From Halobacteriovoraceae bacterium (lineage in GTDB: Bacteria > Bdellovibrionota > Bacteriovoracia > Bacteriovoracales > Bacteriovoracaceae), in the NCBI GenBank assembly GCA_002711995.1, contig PASN01000007.1:25546-89545 (forward strand): a DNA stretch of 64,000 nt. Direction: 5' to 3'. Made by a program: the position numbers and the translations under genes. This document shows positions 26,226 to 34,604 of this stretch, piece by piece; the stretch's first letter is position 1, and every line of letters begins with the position of its first letter. Under the pieces are notes generated by a model that made no database searches, was not told where the DNA came from, and was given only the letters and a program-made list of their open reading frames with translations.

Positions 26226-26909
26226 AAAGGACGCTTTGCTGGTCACCACTCTTAATGTGTCCGGCTCCACACCTTCAAATTTATTATCATCGTATTCTAT
26301 AGATGACTGCTCTACTCGGAGGATGAACCAATTCCAGCTAAACTCCATAAAAAAAGATGTTCCTGGGCTGAACTTGTTGCTCGCCTCAAAAGTTTCGTTG
26401 TTTGAAGTTCTCTCTAAATCAAACCTGCTTACATAATTTAAGGATGCTCCCAGGCCTAGCCTAAAGGCCATGCCTTTGCCCCCTTTAAAAAATTTGTCTC
26501 CCCAGTTGTAAAATACAAAGGGATTGAGAGAAAAACGTTCGATGTCCACCTCTGTTTTATCGCCTTCAATAGGGTAGTCTAAAAGTTTCGTGGAGGATTG
26601 GTTGTATCCAAAGAAATAGGACCAACCAAACTGACTAGACTTGAAGAATGTCGGAGTGAATTCCAACCATGGTTCAATATAACCAACACCTTCATCCTTT
26701 TTATACCCATCTCCGCATATTTCCACATCATTAACACTTTGAGTAGACTCAACGCAGATGACCCTTTCATCTCCGTCCTTGGTTTCTGAAATAAACTCAG
26801 ATGAACTTCCCACTGGGCCAATAGTTGCTCTGTAAGGCCTTAAACTTTTAAGTGAGCATGAAGAGCTAAAAATAATAAGTGTTAGTACTAAAAGTTTTTT
26901 CACTTTCAC
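26205..26909 (-). CDS. Predicted lipoprotein of beta-rich type
   Basis: A 234-residue exported protein with a lipoprotein signal (MKVKKLLVLTLIIFSSSC), so Cys18 would be acylated. The mature chain is rich in aromatic beta strands (FGWSYFFGYNQSS, RLGLGASLNYVSRFDLER, SFFMEFSWNWFILRVEQSSIEY) and ends in a Tyr-Tyr-Phe, typical of outer-membrane barrel-like proteins. Two internal cysteines lie near 52 and 65. Family not recognised. Its 3' end overlaps the convergent SemiSWEET-like gene by 21 bases. Confidence 0.72.
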   Translation of the reverse strand: MKVKKLLVLTLIIFSSSCSLKSLRPYRATIGPVGSSSEFISETKDGDERVICVESTQSVNDVEICGDGYKKDEGVGYIEPWLEFTPTFFKSSQFGWSYFFGYNQSSTKLLDYPIEGDKTEVDIERFSLNPFVFYNWGDKFFKGGKGMAFRLGLGASLNYVSRFDLERTSNNETFEASNKFSPGTSFFMEFSWNWFILRVEQSSIEYDDNKFEGVEPDTLRVVTSKASFLYAYYF

Positions 26910-27099
26910 ATTATATCAATATAAGTGGAGTGATAAAGAAGGGAAACTTAAGAACCTTTTTAAGATTTTCTTAACTATGCCTTGATAGTTTGGCACCTAA
27001 ATTTTTCACGAAAAAAGCTAAGTGACTGGAAGTATATGTGAATTTAGAGAAACTTAAGCGGCTTTTTAAGATGGTTACAACAAAAAAGTGAGGGGTTTG

Positions 27100-27315
27100 G
27101 TGAAAAAAAACAAGCATTCTAAATTAAGTTGGAGAGAAAGTTGGGACACAATAGATAGCGCATTTCTAAAATTGAATCTAAAGTTGGATGATCTCGTTTC
27201 ACTCATGGGAATAAGCGAAACAGAGTATTTCAAAATAAGAGAGTCTGACTGTCCACCACCAGATGGCGCATTGGAAAAGATACAGGAGTTGTTGAATGAT
27301 AGCGATAATACTTAG
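27100..27315 (+). CDS. Small basic protein with predicted helix-turn-helix
   Basis: A protein of about 71 residues. The GTG at 27100 is chosen as start because AGGGG lies just upstream; a GTG 12 bases earlier in frame has no such site. The segment LKLDDLVSLMGISETEYFKIRE reads like a helix-turn-helix of Xre type, followed by a helix and an acidic end. It lies 50 bases before the DUF5996 gene on the same strand and could regulate it. Not recognised as a named family. Confidence 0.5.
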   Translation: MKKNKHSKLSWRESWDTIDSAFLKLNLKLDDLVSLMGISETEYFKIRESDCPPPDGALEKIQELLNDSDNT

Positions 27316-27365
27316 GCTACAGGCACAAAACTTGCTTAATAATTCCTCCTTTAAAGGGGGAAACA

Positions 27366-28313
27366 ATGTACTCTCAATGGCCACAGCTTTTTTATCAGGA
27401 ATATAAAGAAACTTATTTTACGCTTCACCGTTGGCTCCAAATTATTGGAAAAATAAAACTGAACAAGGCACCATGCCCAAACCACTCTTGGCATGCAAGT
27501 TATAAACTAACAAGTTCTGGTCTAAGCACCATGCCCTTTCCTGACCAAGATAGAACGCTGACAATTGACTTCGATTTTTTATCACACTCAATAACTTTCA
27601 CAACTAGCGATGGAGACCATGTCACTAGAGACCTTAGGTCAGAGAGCGTTTCGGACTTCTATGAAAGGGTAAAGAAAACTCTTGAGTTTCTAGATGTCAA
27701 GGCCCAGTTTAGCGCAAGACCAAATGAACTGCCCGACGCTGTGCCTTTTTATAAAGATACTCAGCACTGTGAATATGATCCTTTTTACGCACAAGACCTA
27801 TGGCAAGCGATGACAAAGATTGATATTGCTCTTTCAAAGTTTAGGGCGAGGTTTACCGGCAAGGCCAATGATCCACTTTTTTTCTGGGGAAGCTTTGATC
27901 TGGCCTGCTCTAGGTTTTCCGGAAGAAGCGCTCCAGAACATCCCGGAGGAGTTCCACACCTTCCTGACAAGGTAGTCAAAGAAGCGTACTCCCAAGAAAT
28001 ATTCACATGCGGCTTCTGGCCAGGAAACGAAATTTATCCTCACCCGGCCTTTTTTTGCTACATCTATCCTGAGCCGAAAGGCTTTTCAGATGGAGAGCTT
28101 AGAAACAAGGCGAGCTTTTATCATCATAATCTCCAAGAGTATATTTTCCCATATGAGGCCGTGGCAGTGTCGCCCAATCCTGAATCGGCCTTGTTGGAAT
28201 TTTTGGATGAATGCTACCAAAAGGCCTCCAAGCTGGCAGATTGGGATAAGGAAAGATTAGAAAGCGACGCTTTTCTCTTAAAGCTACAAACAAAGAATTC
28301 GGCCACACACTAG
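27366..28313 (+). CDS. DUF5996 family protein
   Basis: A 315-residue soluble protein. The WPQLFYQEYKETYFTLHRWLQIIGKIKL opening, HSWHASYKLTSSGLST near 40 and the FDLACSRFSGR segment near 180 followed by EIFTCGFWPGNEIYPHPAFFCYIYP near 215-240 match the DUF5996 pattern. The biochemical role is unknown. AAGGGGG lies before the ATG. It is the first gene of a three-gene operon, 1 base before the YqcI/YcgG-type gene, which suggests work in the same pathway of nitrogen-containing small molecules. Confidence 0.82.
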   Translation: MYSQWPQLFYQEYKETYFTLHRWLQIIGKIKLNKAPCPNHSWHASYKLTSSGLSTMPFPDQDRTLTIDFDFLSHSITFTTSDGDHVTRDLRSESVSDFYERVKKTLEFLDVKAQFSARPNELPDAVPFYKDTQHCEYDPFYAQDLWQAMTKIDIALSKFRARFTGKANDPLFFWGSFDLACSRFSGRSAPEHPGGVPHLPDKVVKEAYSQEIFTCGFWPGNEIYPHPAFFCYIYPEPKGFSDGELRNKASFYHHNLQEYIFPYEAVAVSPNPESALLEFLDECYQKASKLADWDKERLESDAFLLKLQTKNSATH

Positions 28314-28314
28314 T

Positions 28315-28932
28315 ATGACTGAGGAGCTTGTAAAGTTCATTAGGGCAAAGAGCTTTCCATGTCTAATGGCCAAAAGTTTAACTAACAAAGGCCATCTAGA
28401 AACCCACACCATGGATAAAGTTGACGCCAAACAAATTATTTCCAGATTATACGAGTTTGTTGAAAAGTATAGAAAGTGTCCCGAAAGGCTTTCAAGTTGT
28501 GTGTTCATTTTTCCAGGGGAAGATAAGAAATGTTTTGAGCAGGGAGAAAAACTGCTTTGGAGAGTGTTGAAGGAGATGAGGTCCATAGACCAATCCCTGT
28601 ATGCCCATGACCCTAGAGTTTCCAGCAATCCTAAAAGTGGCTCCTATAGCTATAGTGTTAAAGAGGAAGCAATGTTTGTGCTCTTACTCCATCCTCAAAG
28701 TCCTAGACTTGCGAGGCGCTTTAAACACACAACGATTGTTTTTAATCCTCACCAACAATTCGAAACTCTTAGAAAAAAGAATATTTTCTTTAAAATTAGA
28801 GATCAAATTAGAAAAATGGATTTTGCACTGCAGGGATCTGAAAACAAAATGTTAAACGACTTTGGTACAACATCGGAAGTCTTTCAATATTCAGGCCGAA
28901 GGTATGGAGAAAACGCAGTAATTGAACTATAA
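28315..28932 (+). CDS. YqcI/YcgG family (GntA-like heme N-oxygenase family)
   Basis: A 205-residue soluble protein. FPCLMAKSLTNKGHLETHTM near 13-32, SCVFIFPGEDKKCFEQGEKLLW near 62-82, and FVLLLHPQSPRLARRF near 118-135 with FNPHQQFE match the YqcI/YcgG family. A characterised member is GntA, which N-hydroxylates the guanidino group in guanitoxin synthesis using heme; that activity is inferred for the family, not shown here. It lies directly between DUF5996 and DUF1989 genes. The ATG comes one base after the previous stop. Confidence 0.82.
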   Translation: MTEELVKFIRAKSFPCLMAKSLTNKGHLETHTMDKVDAKQIISRLYEFVEKYRKCPERLSSCVFIFPGEDKKCFEQGEKLLWRVLKEMRSIDQSLYAHDPRVSSNPKSGSYSYSVKEEAMFVLLLHPQSPRLARRFKHTTIVFNPHQQFETLRKKNIFFKIRDQIRKMDFALQGSENKMLNDFGTTSEVFQYSGRRYGENAVIEL

Positions 28933-28939
28933 AATATCT

Positions 28940-29515
28940 ATGAAAACTATAGAACCAAGACATGGCGTGGGGTTCATCCTTAAAAAAGGTGAAAAGTTAA
29001 AAGTTGTTGATCCTCAAGGGGAACAAGTCTCCGATTTTTTTTGCTTAATGCAGGATTCTCCAGATGAGTATCTCTCATCTGGAAGAACTATTGATTACCT
29101 TTCTAAAATATATATGGAAAAGGGAGACACTCTTTATTCAAGCAAAAGCCGAGCAATGTGTAAAATTGTTGAGGACACCTGTGGAAGGCACGACTTTTTA
29201 TTAACTCCATGCTCTAAAGACACTTTTAGAATCATTTATGGAGATAAAGATCCCCATCAAGGATGTGAGGGAAATCTGATTGAAGCGTTCAGCTCTCTTG
29301 GAGTTGAGCTTGGATGTTTGCCAACCACTTTAAATTTATTTATGAATGTGCAGATGCGGGAGGACGGAAAAATTGACGTTCGACCGCCTAAAAGCCAAGC
29401 TGGAGATTATGTTGTCATAGAGGCACTAGAGGATCTTCTTGTTGGACTTACCGCCTGCTCAGCTCTTGACTCAAACAACGGATCTTTTAAGCCGATTGAC
29501 TACGAAATCATATAA
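28940..29515 (+). CDS. DUF1989 (urea carboxylase-associated) family protein
   Basis: A protein of about 191 residues. TIEPRHGVGFILKKGEKLKVVDPQGEQVSDFF at the start, SRAMCKIVEDTCGRHDFLLTPCSKD near 72-96, and the NLFMNVQMREDGKIDVRPPKSQAGDYVVIEAL block near 135-165 are hallmarks of DUF1989, whose members lie beside urea carboxylase or guanidine-degradation genes. The family may bind a metal through the His and Cys residues. The ATG at 28940 is taken as start; a TTG at 28922 overlapping the previous gene is the alternative. Final gene of a three-gene operon with DUF5996 and the YqcI/YcgG protein. Confidence 0.83.
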   Translation: MKTIEPRHGVGFILKKGEKLKVVDPQGEQVSDFFCLMQDSPDEYLSSGRTIDYLSKIYMEKGDTLYSSKSRAMCKIVEDTCGRHDFLLTPCSKDTFRIIYGDKDPHQGCEGNLIEAFSSLGVELGCLPTTLNLFMNVQMREDGKIDVRPPKSQAGDYVVIEALEDLLVGLTACSALDSNNGSFKPIDYEII

Positions 29516-29517
29516 AA

Positions 29518-29541
29518 GGGGACAGACAATAGTCTGCCCCC
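29518..29541 (-). terminator. Terminator of the CBS gene
   Basis: On the minus strand GGGG-GCAGAC and GTCTG-T-CCCC fold into a stem of 5 plus 4 pairs around one mismatch with loop TATT, followed by TTTTATA. It lies just after the CBS gene stop (29554) and just after the convergent DUF1989 stop. Confidence 0.65.
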
Positions 29542-29553
29542 CAAGGGTGTCGT

Positions 29554-29997
29554 CTATGATGCTACAGCTGAAGGAGTGTCAGAAGGTCTGGAAAGTCTTC
29601 GGATCACTTCTCCTGCGCTAAAGTCTTTGTTTCTGATAACGTCGGCCTGGGAAATGATGCCGCAGCAGCGACCTTCCTGGTCTACCACTGGCAGGCGGCG
29701 TACCTTGTTATCTTCCATGAGGTCGACGCATTCATCAAAGGATGCGTCCTCTTTAACTGTTACAATATGATCGCTCATACACTCTCGCGCGGTGAGTTTT
29801 GAAGGGTTTCTTCCTCTTGCAACGACACGACAGGCTATGTCTCTGTCAGTTATAACTCCAACAACCTTTCTCCCACTGTCTAGCACTGGAATCTCTCCAC
29901 AGTCGCAGTCGACCATCATTTGGGCGACTTCTCTAAGTTCAGTGTCCGGAGAACAGCAGGCAGGCTCTGTCGTCATATAATCTTTTACTGTGCTCAT
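29554..29997 (-). CDS. Two-CBS-domain protein
   Basis: A 147-residue soluble protein of two CBS motifs (about residues 5-60 and 70-130). Typical sequences are VKDYMTTEPACCSPDTELREVAQMM, GEIPVLDSGRKVVGVITDRDIA and VRRLPVVDQEGRCCGIISQADVI. Stand-alone CBS pairs bind adenosine nucleotides and regulate partner proteins. AGGAG precedes the ATG with good spacing. Unusual are several cysteines (CC near 14 and 116, CDCG near 30), which could make binding redox-sensitive. Single gene with its own terminator. Confidence 0.93.
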   Translation of the reverse strand: MSTVKDYMTTEPACCSPDTELREVAQMMVDCDCGEIPVLDSGRKVVGVITDRDIACRVVARGRNPSKLTARECMSDHIVTVKEDASFDECVDLMEDNKVRRLPVVDQEGRCCGIISQADVIRNKDFSAGEVIRRLSRPSDTPSAVAS

Positions 29998-30106
29998 AGT
30001 AGGCTCCTATTTTTCTTAGCGATATATGGTGCATTTCACGCGCCATGCAAGTGGCTACAGAAACTTCAGCCTTTGTTTTTAGGGAGTATTTGTTTAAAAT
30101 TTAAAT

Positions 30107-31069
30107 ATGAAAACAATAGCAATAGGCGTTCTTTTTGGTTTGGTTTTTCCCCTGTCCATACGGGCCAGCTCTGATTTTGATAAATGGAAAAAGCAATTCA
30201 GCTTAAAGGCCTCCAAGAAAGGCCTAAACTCAAAGTTTGTTCTAAACCAGCTTGAATCAGTCAGCTATAAGCCAAAGATTATCGAGAAAGATCGAAATCA
30301 GCTCACATCGGATTCAAGCATAAACTATCCAAGTTTTATAGATCGATGGTTGAGTTCAAATCCTCCTAGGGTAAACAAAGGCAAAGAGTTGCTTTCAGAG
30401 AATCGAGAGCTTTTAGAACAAATTGAGAAAAAGTACAGTGTGGATAAAGAAGCGATCGTATCATTGTGGGGAGTTGAGACGCTCTACGGCAACATCACTG
30501 GAGACTATGACATTGTGTCTGTCCTGAGCACGCTTGCTTATGACAAAAGAAGAAGGTCCTTTTTCGAAAAAGAGTTGATGGCAGCTTTAACAATTTTAAA
30601 AGAAGGCCATATTGATCGAGAAAACTTTAAGGGCAGCTGGGCGGGAGCCATGGGACAATGCCAGTTCATGCCAACAAGCTTTTTAATGTACGCTCAAGAC
30701 TTTGACGGCGATGGCAAAAAAGACATTTGGAAAAATAAAAAAGATCTTTTCGCTTCAATGGCCTACTACTTAAAGCGCGCAGGTTGGAAAAAGAATAAAG
30801 AGATTGGTTTGCTTGCAACAAAAAAAGGCAAAGTGAATTTTAATCACAAAAAAATGCGAAGGCCTTCTCAGTACAATAAGCTTGGACTGAGAACTTTGGA
30901 TGGCAAGAAGCTTCAGGGAAATTGGAGAAGAAAAATAGCTCTGATTCCCCACAAAAATTCACCTCTCGTTTTGCGAGGATCAAACTATAGAGCAATTATG
31001 CGATGGAATAGATCAAGCCTTTTCGCAGCTTTAAACATCCTTCTCATGGAAGAATTTAAAAAGAATTAA
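30107..31069 (+). CDS. Lytic murein transglycosylase, MltB type
   Basis: A 320-residue exported peptidoglycan lyase of the MltB/GH103 type. A Sec signal covers about 1-20. The catalytic Glu lies in SLWGVETLYGNITGDYDIVSVLSTLAYDKRR near residue 125, and the conserved GSWAGAMGQCQFMPTSF block near 180-196 forms the active-site cleft, followed by DFDGDGKKDIWKNKKDLFASMAYYLKRAGW. The enzyme cleaves glycan strands to 1,6-anhydro ends. Its 3' end overlaps rapA (convergent) by 4 bases. In a predatory lineage such enzymes may act on prey or on the cell's own wall; this cannot be told from sequence. Confidence 0.93.
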   Translation: MKTIAIGVLFGLVFPLSIRASSDFDKWKKQFSLKASKKGLNSKFVLNQLESVSYKPKIIEKDRNQLTSDSSINYPSFIDRWLSSNPPRVNKGKELLSENRELLEQIEKKYSVDKEAIVSLWGVETLYGNITGDYDIVSVLSTLAYDKRRRSFFEKELMAALTILKEGHIDRENFKGSWAGAMGQCQFMPTSFLMYAQDFDGDGKKDIWKNKKDLFASMAYYLKRAGWKKNKEIGLLATKKGKVNFNHKKMRRPSQYNKLGLRTLDGKKLQGNWRRKIALIPHKNSPLVLRGSNYRAIMRWNRSSLFAALNILLMEEFKKN

Positions 31070-33639
31070 ACAATTACTCTCAAAGAATCAAAATCGATTT
31101 GAATCTGTTCTACTTCACTGAGAAGTCTTTCCTGGGAGCGTTCAAAGAACTGAAGCTCTGTGGCCGCAAACTCATTTTGCGCTCCCCAAGTTTTAAGCTT
31201 TTTAATCTCTGTCCCGTAGACAAGTCCCACCTTCTCTTTGGCCATCGTTTTATATTTGCTTGCCCTTGCCGTTGCCAGCGCCTTTGCCTTGTCAATGAGG
31301 TCTAAGACAAGTTGCTTGGGTAGAGCTTCTCCCAGCTGTTCTCTTTTGCTGGCCTCAAGAGGGGATGAGACGGCATCAATATGCTTTTTAGGGAATTTTT
31401 TTGTGCAGTCCAACCCTTGAGCGTTCACAAGAACACGAATCGGGGTGATCGGAAAGAATTGTTCGATGTCATTGTAATATTTCTGTTTTGGTTCGGCCTT
31501 AAAGATAAGTTCAAAGAAGACGTTTTCACCCAATGATTCATTGTGAGTTACAGCGCAAACGTTTCCGAGTTCTCCCTCGGTAAATAGCTCTATTGTTGAC
31601 TGGGTCAAAGGATGCTCAAAACTCATAAATTTTAATTCATCGCGCTTAATGGCGAGCTTTCTATTGGCCGTATAGCTTATTCCCTCTGAAGGAAGGTTTG
31701 GGTAGCTAGGAAGAAGCATGTTGTCTGCTGGACGAATAAAATAAACATCCTGGGACAAATCCTCAATATCAACGCCCACAATATTGAAGGCCTTCTCCAG
31801 ATAGGATTGCAAATCTCTTTTTTTGTGAAACTGCTCTATGCTCTCGACGACTTTTTCAACATTGCTTTGCTTGTAGGAGTGAGCATCAAGAAAGGCGTTT
31901 TTTCCACTTTCGATATTGTCTTGGTACTGCCCGTAGTCTCTAGCAAGCTCTTCAAGCTTTTCCAGTGAGAGAGTTTTCTGAGCTTGGTGAATCTCATCAA
32001 GTCGGTCTTCGTAAAACTCCACTACACCCGTAGGAAAACGCTCAAACAGTTGAAAAGCTTCATTGTACAGTTTGAATAAATTCTCTTCTATGCTTTTAGC
32101 AACATATGGCAAATGAATGGATATCTCGTTCTTTTGACCAATCCTGTCCAAGCGTCCAATTCTTTGCAGAAGAAGTTGAGGGTGGGTAGGCAAGTCTAGA
32201 AGAAAGAGCTCGCTTGCAAACTCAAAATTTCGTCCTTCACTGCCAGACTCAGCGCTGATTAATACCCTTGCGCCGTCGGGGTCGGCAAAGTAGGCCGCCT
32301 GTCTGTCCCGCTCCAGGAGGGACTGCTCTCCATGAAAAAGAGCACTTTTAACATTCATAGTCTCTGATAGTCTTTTTTGAACCTGGACTGCAAGCTTTCT
32401 ACTCTTTCCGATGGCCAGGACTTTCGCCTCAGGCTTTTCGATTAACAGTCTTGCAAGCTCTTCAACTTTAGCGGCGATAACTTTGCTGTCACTAGGCCTT
32501 TCTATATTAAGAGCTTGAGCGAACAATTTTTTTGTTGGAAAAAGGTTTTGTTGTTTTTCTAGATTCTTTCGTCTGTTTCGGAAATAATCTCTTTCATAGT
32601 TGTATTGCTCTAACAGCTCACTGGTAGGGGAGCTCTCGATGTAGCGCTTTTCACTTTCTTTATACTCATCAAAGGAAGTGTACTTTTCTGGGTTTAGCAC
32701 TTTCAACAATTCAAAGAAGTTTTCCTCGCCAAGTGCCTCCGGCGTCGCACTCAGATACAGTGCATGGATGGACTTAAGGGTTACCTCTTTTAGAAGATTG
32801 AACTCTGGGGAGTCTTTTTTATATCTGTGAGCTTCGTCTGCGATGACAAGGTCCCAGTCTTTTGACTCAATGATATTTCTGGCAGACTCATCCTCCAATA
32901 TGTGGGAAGCGGTGGTTATAATGAAGTCATCATTTTCCACCTTGCTGGAAAGTTCCACTTCATCACCTGCGCCAAGGGTTTTAAAAAGAAAATTAAACTT
33001 TTTGTAAAGCTCCACAAACCATTGGTATTGAAGACTTGCTGGCACTATTATGAGGATCGTCTTAACTAGCTTTTTCTCGTAAAGGCTTTTGGCCAAAACT
33101 CCCGCTTCAATGGTTTTCCCAAGGCCGACCTCGTCTGCAAGCGCCAGTCTTATCCTAGATTTCTTGGAAACGTCCGAAAATATGGAAACTTGATGGCCAA
33201 TAAGGTTTATTCGTGAACCTTCCAGTCCCTTTCCTGGGTACTCTTGAAGAGCTCTTTTCAATACCAAGCTTTCATAGCGAAAATTAAAAAGCTCGGGGGA
33301 GTCAAAGTCGCCGGCAAAAAGTCTTTCTTGAGGCTTTATTAAACTGACTGAGCTTTCAAGTTGGGTTTCAGGTAGAACGCCCTCGTCCCCTATATAAAAT
33401 ATCACGCCATTTTGTTCTTTAAGCTCTCGAACTTCAAATTCAGTTCCGTCTTCGCCTTTGACTATTTCACCAACTTGGAACGTCAATCTTTGAAGGGGAG
33501 CACTTTTTTTGTTGTAAGCTCTCGACTCTTCTGCTGCTGGGAAATATAGATTGACCAACCTGTCGTCTACAGCTTCGACTATGGCAAGTCCTAACTCGGG
33601 TTCGGTTTTGCTAAACCATCTTTGACCTATTGAAAACAT
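31066..33639 (-). CDS. rapA: RNA polymerase-associated protein RapA
   Basis: An 857-residue SWI2/SNF2 ATPase. The N-terminal beta barrel region (FSIGQRWFSKTEPELGLAIVEAVDDRLVNLYFP near 2-35) and the whole order match RapA. Motif I is ADEVGLGKTIEAG near 163, motif II DEAHRY near 266, SATPE near 294, and the helicase C-terminal domain has SEGRNFEFA near 458 and QRIGRLDRIGQ near 482. RapA rescues stalled or posttermination RNA polymerase. The gene lies between a lytic transglycosylase and the broken gluQ on the minus strand; 51 bases separate gluQ's stop from the rapA start. Confidence 0.95.
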   Translation of the reverse strand: MFSIGQRWFSKTEPELGLAIVEAVDDRLVNLYFPAAEESRAYNKKSAPLQRLTFQVGEIVKGEDGTEFEVRELKEQNGVIFYIGDEGVLPETQLESSVSLIKPQERLFAGDFDSPELFNFRYESLVLKRALQEYPGKGLEGSRINLIGHQVSIFSDVSKKSRIRLALADEVGLGKTIEAGVLAKSLYEKKLVKTILIIVPASLQYQWFVELYKKFNFLFKTLGAGDEVELSSKVENDDFIITTASHILEDESARNIIESKDWDLVIADEAHRYKKDSPEFNLLKEVTLKSIHALYLSATPEALGEENFFELLKVLNPEKYTSFDEYKESEKRYIESSPTSELLEQYNYERDYFRNRRKNLEKQQNLFPTKKLFAQALNIERPSDSKVIAAKVEELARLLIEKPEAKVLAIGKSRKLAVQVQKRLSETMNVKSALFHGEQSLLERDRQAAYFADPDGARVLISAESGSEGRNFEFASELFLLDLPTHPQLLLQRIGRLDRIGQKNEISIHLPYVAKSIEENLFKLYNEAFQLFERFPTGVVEFYEDRLDEIHQAQKTLSLEKLEELARDYGQYQDNIESGKNAFLDAHSYKQSNVEKVVESIEQFHKKRDLQSYLEKAFNIVGVDIEDLSQDVYFIRPADNMLLPSYPNLPSEGISYTANRKLAIKRDELKFMSFEHPLTQSTIELFTEGELGNVCAVTHNESLGENVFFELIFKAEPKQKYYNDIEQFFPITPIRVLVNAQGLDCTKKFPKKHIDAVSSPLEASKREQLGEALPKQLVLDLIDKAKALATARASKYKTMAKEKVGLVYGTEIKKLKTWGAQNEFAATELQFFERSQERLLSEVEQIQIDFDSLRVIV

Positions 33640-33690
33640 CGTTTGAGTTTAGGCCTAAGTCGGAAAAAGTTCAATGCGCAATTTACAAAA

Positions 33691-34569
33691 TCACAGGGAA
33701 AAAGGAGGCTTTATACGCAAAAGCTCGGAGAGCTTTCCATCGAAGCCTTTTTCAAGTCCGAAAAAGTCGGAATATTCCCGAAGAATATGTGCCGGATCAA
33801 TGCATTTCTCTCTCATTCTCTTTAAATGAAGTTCATTGACTCCTGTCATGGTTCCTTTGGAGATCTTCTGTCCTGTTTTATCTTTTACAAGAGGGTGGTG
33901 GATGAACTTCGCTTTATCAAGATGTTGCATGCCAAGTATTCTGGCCAGATAGATCTGGGCGGCGCTGGATTCAATCAAGTCCTGTCCTCGAACTATTAAA
34001 TTTACGCCCATGTCTAAGTCATCCAACACACTTGTAAGTTGATATGAAGGCACACCATCCTTTCTCCATACAACAAAATTGCCCATTTGGCCTGCAAGAT
34101 CAATTTTGCTTTGTTCCACCTCTATTGTAGTCTCGCCAATTAGTTTGACTCTCTTAGAGCAGAGGTTTTTCTTAAACTCAATACGCTTGGATTCACATGT
34201 GCCTGGATAGAGTCCGTTCAAACTGTTGGCAACTTCCTTTCTCGTGCATTCACATTAGAAAAAGAGGTTAGGGTCGCATATTTCATCAAAATAGCGATCA
34301 AGCTTTTTTGTTTGGGAGTGGTTGTTTTTAAAGTCCTGGACGTCTTTAGGGCCTTTGTCCCATTCAATTCCAAGCCAATCCAGCCCGTAAAAAATGTCAT
34401 CTAAAAACTCATCCCGACATCTTGTAAAGTCTGCGTCGTCGATCCTTAGATGAATCTTGGCATTGTTGTGTTTGGCCACCCACCAGGTGAGAATGAAATT
34501 AAGCGCGTTTCCAACATGGAGGTATCCACTGGGGGTGGGGGCTATTCTAGTTGCTAGTGATTTAGACAT
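33691..34569 (-). pseudogene. gluQ: Glutamyl-Q tRNA(Asp) synthetase with in-frame TAA
   Basis: A GltX-paralogue of about 292 codons that attaches glutamate to queuosine of tRNA(Asp). PTPSGYLHVGN near residue 12 is the HIGH-type motif and GQKISKGTM near 235 is the KMSKS-type motif. The frame carries TAA at 34255-34257 between DPNLFF and C-E-C-T-R-K; both halves are in one frame and the rest is intact. The C-E-C...YPGTC stretch is the zinc site (CxC-x-Y-x3-C) normal for GluQ. A Tyr codon (TAT/TAC) is the likely ancestor, one change away. So the gene is disrupted, miscalled or read through. The downstream start candidate is a TTG with no ribosome site. Confidence 0.82.
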
Positions 34570-34604
34570 GTTTTCATGCTATCTCTCAATGGCCTCTTTG
34601 CCAA

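Noticed and set aside
34255..34257. GluQ halves as two separate genes
   Set aside because: Both are in one frame, the second lacks a start with ribosome site, and together they give the normal length and motif order.
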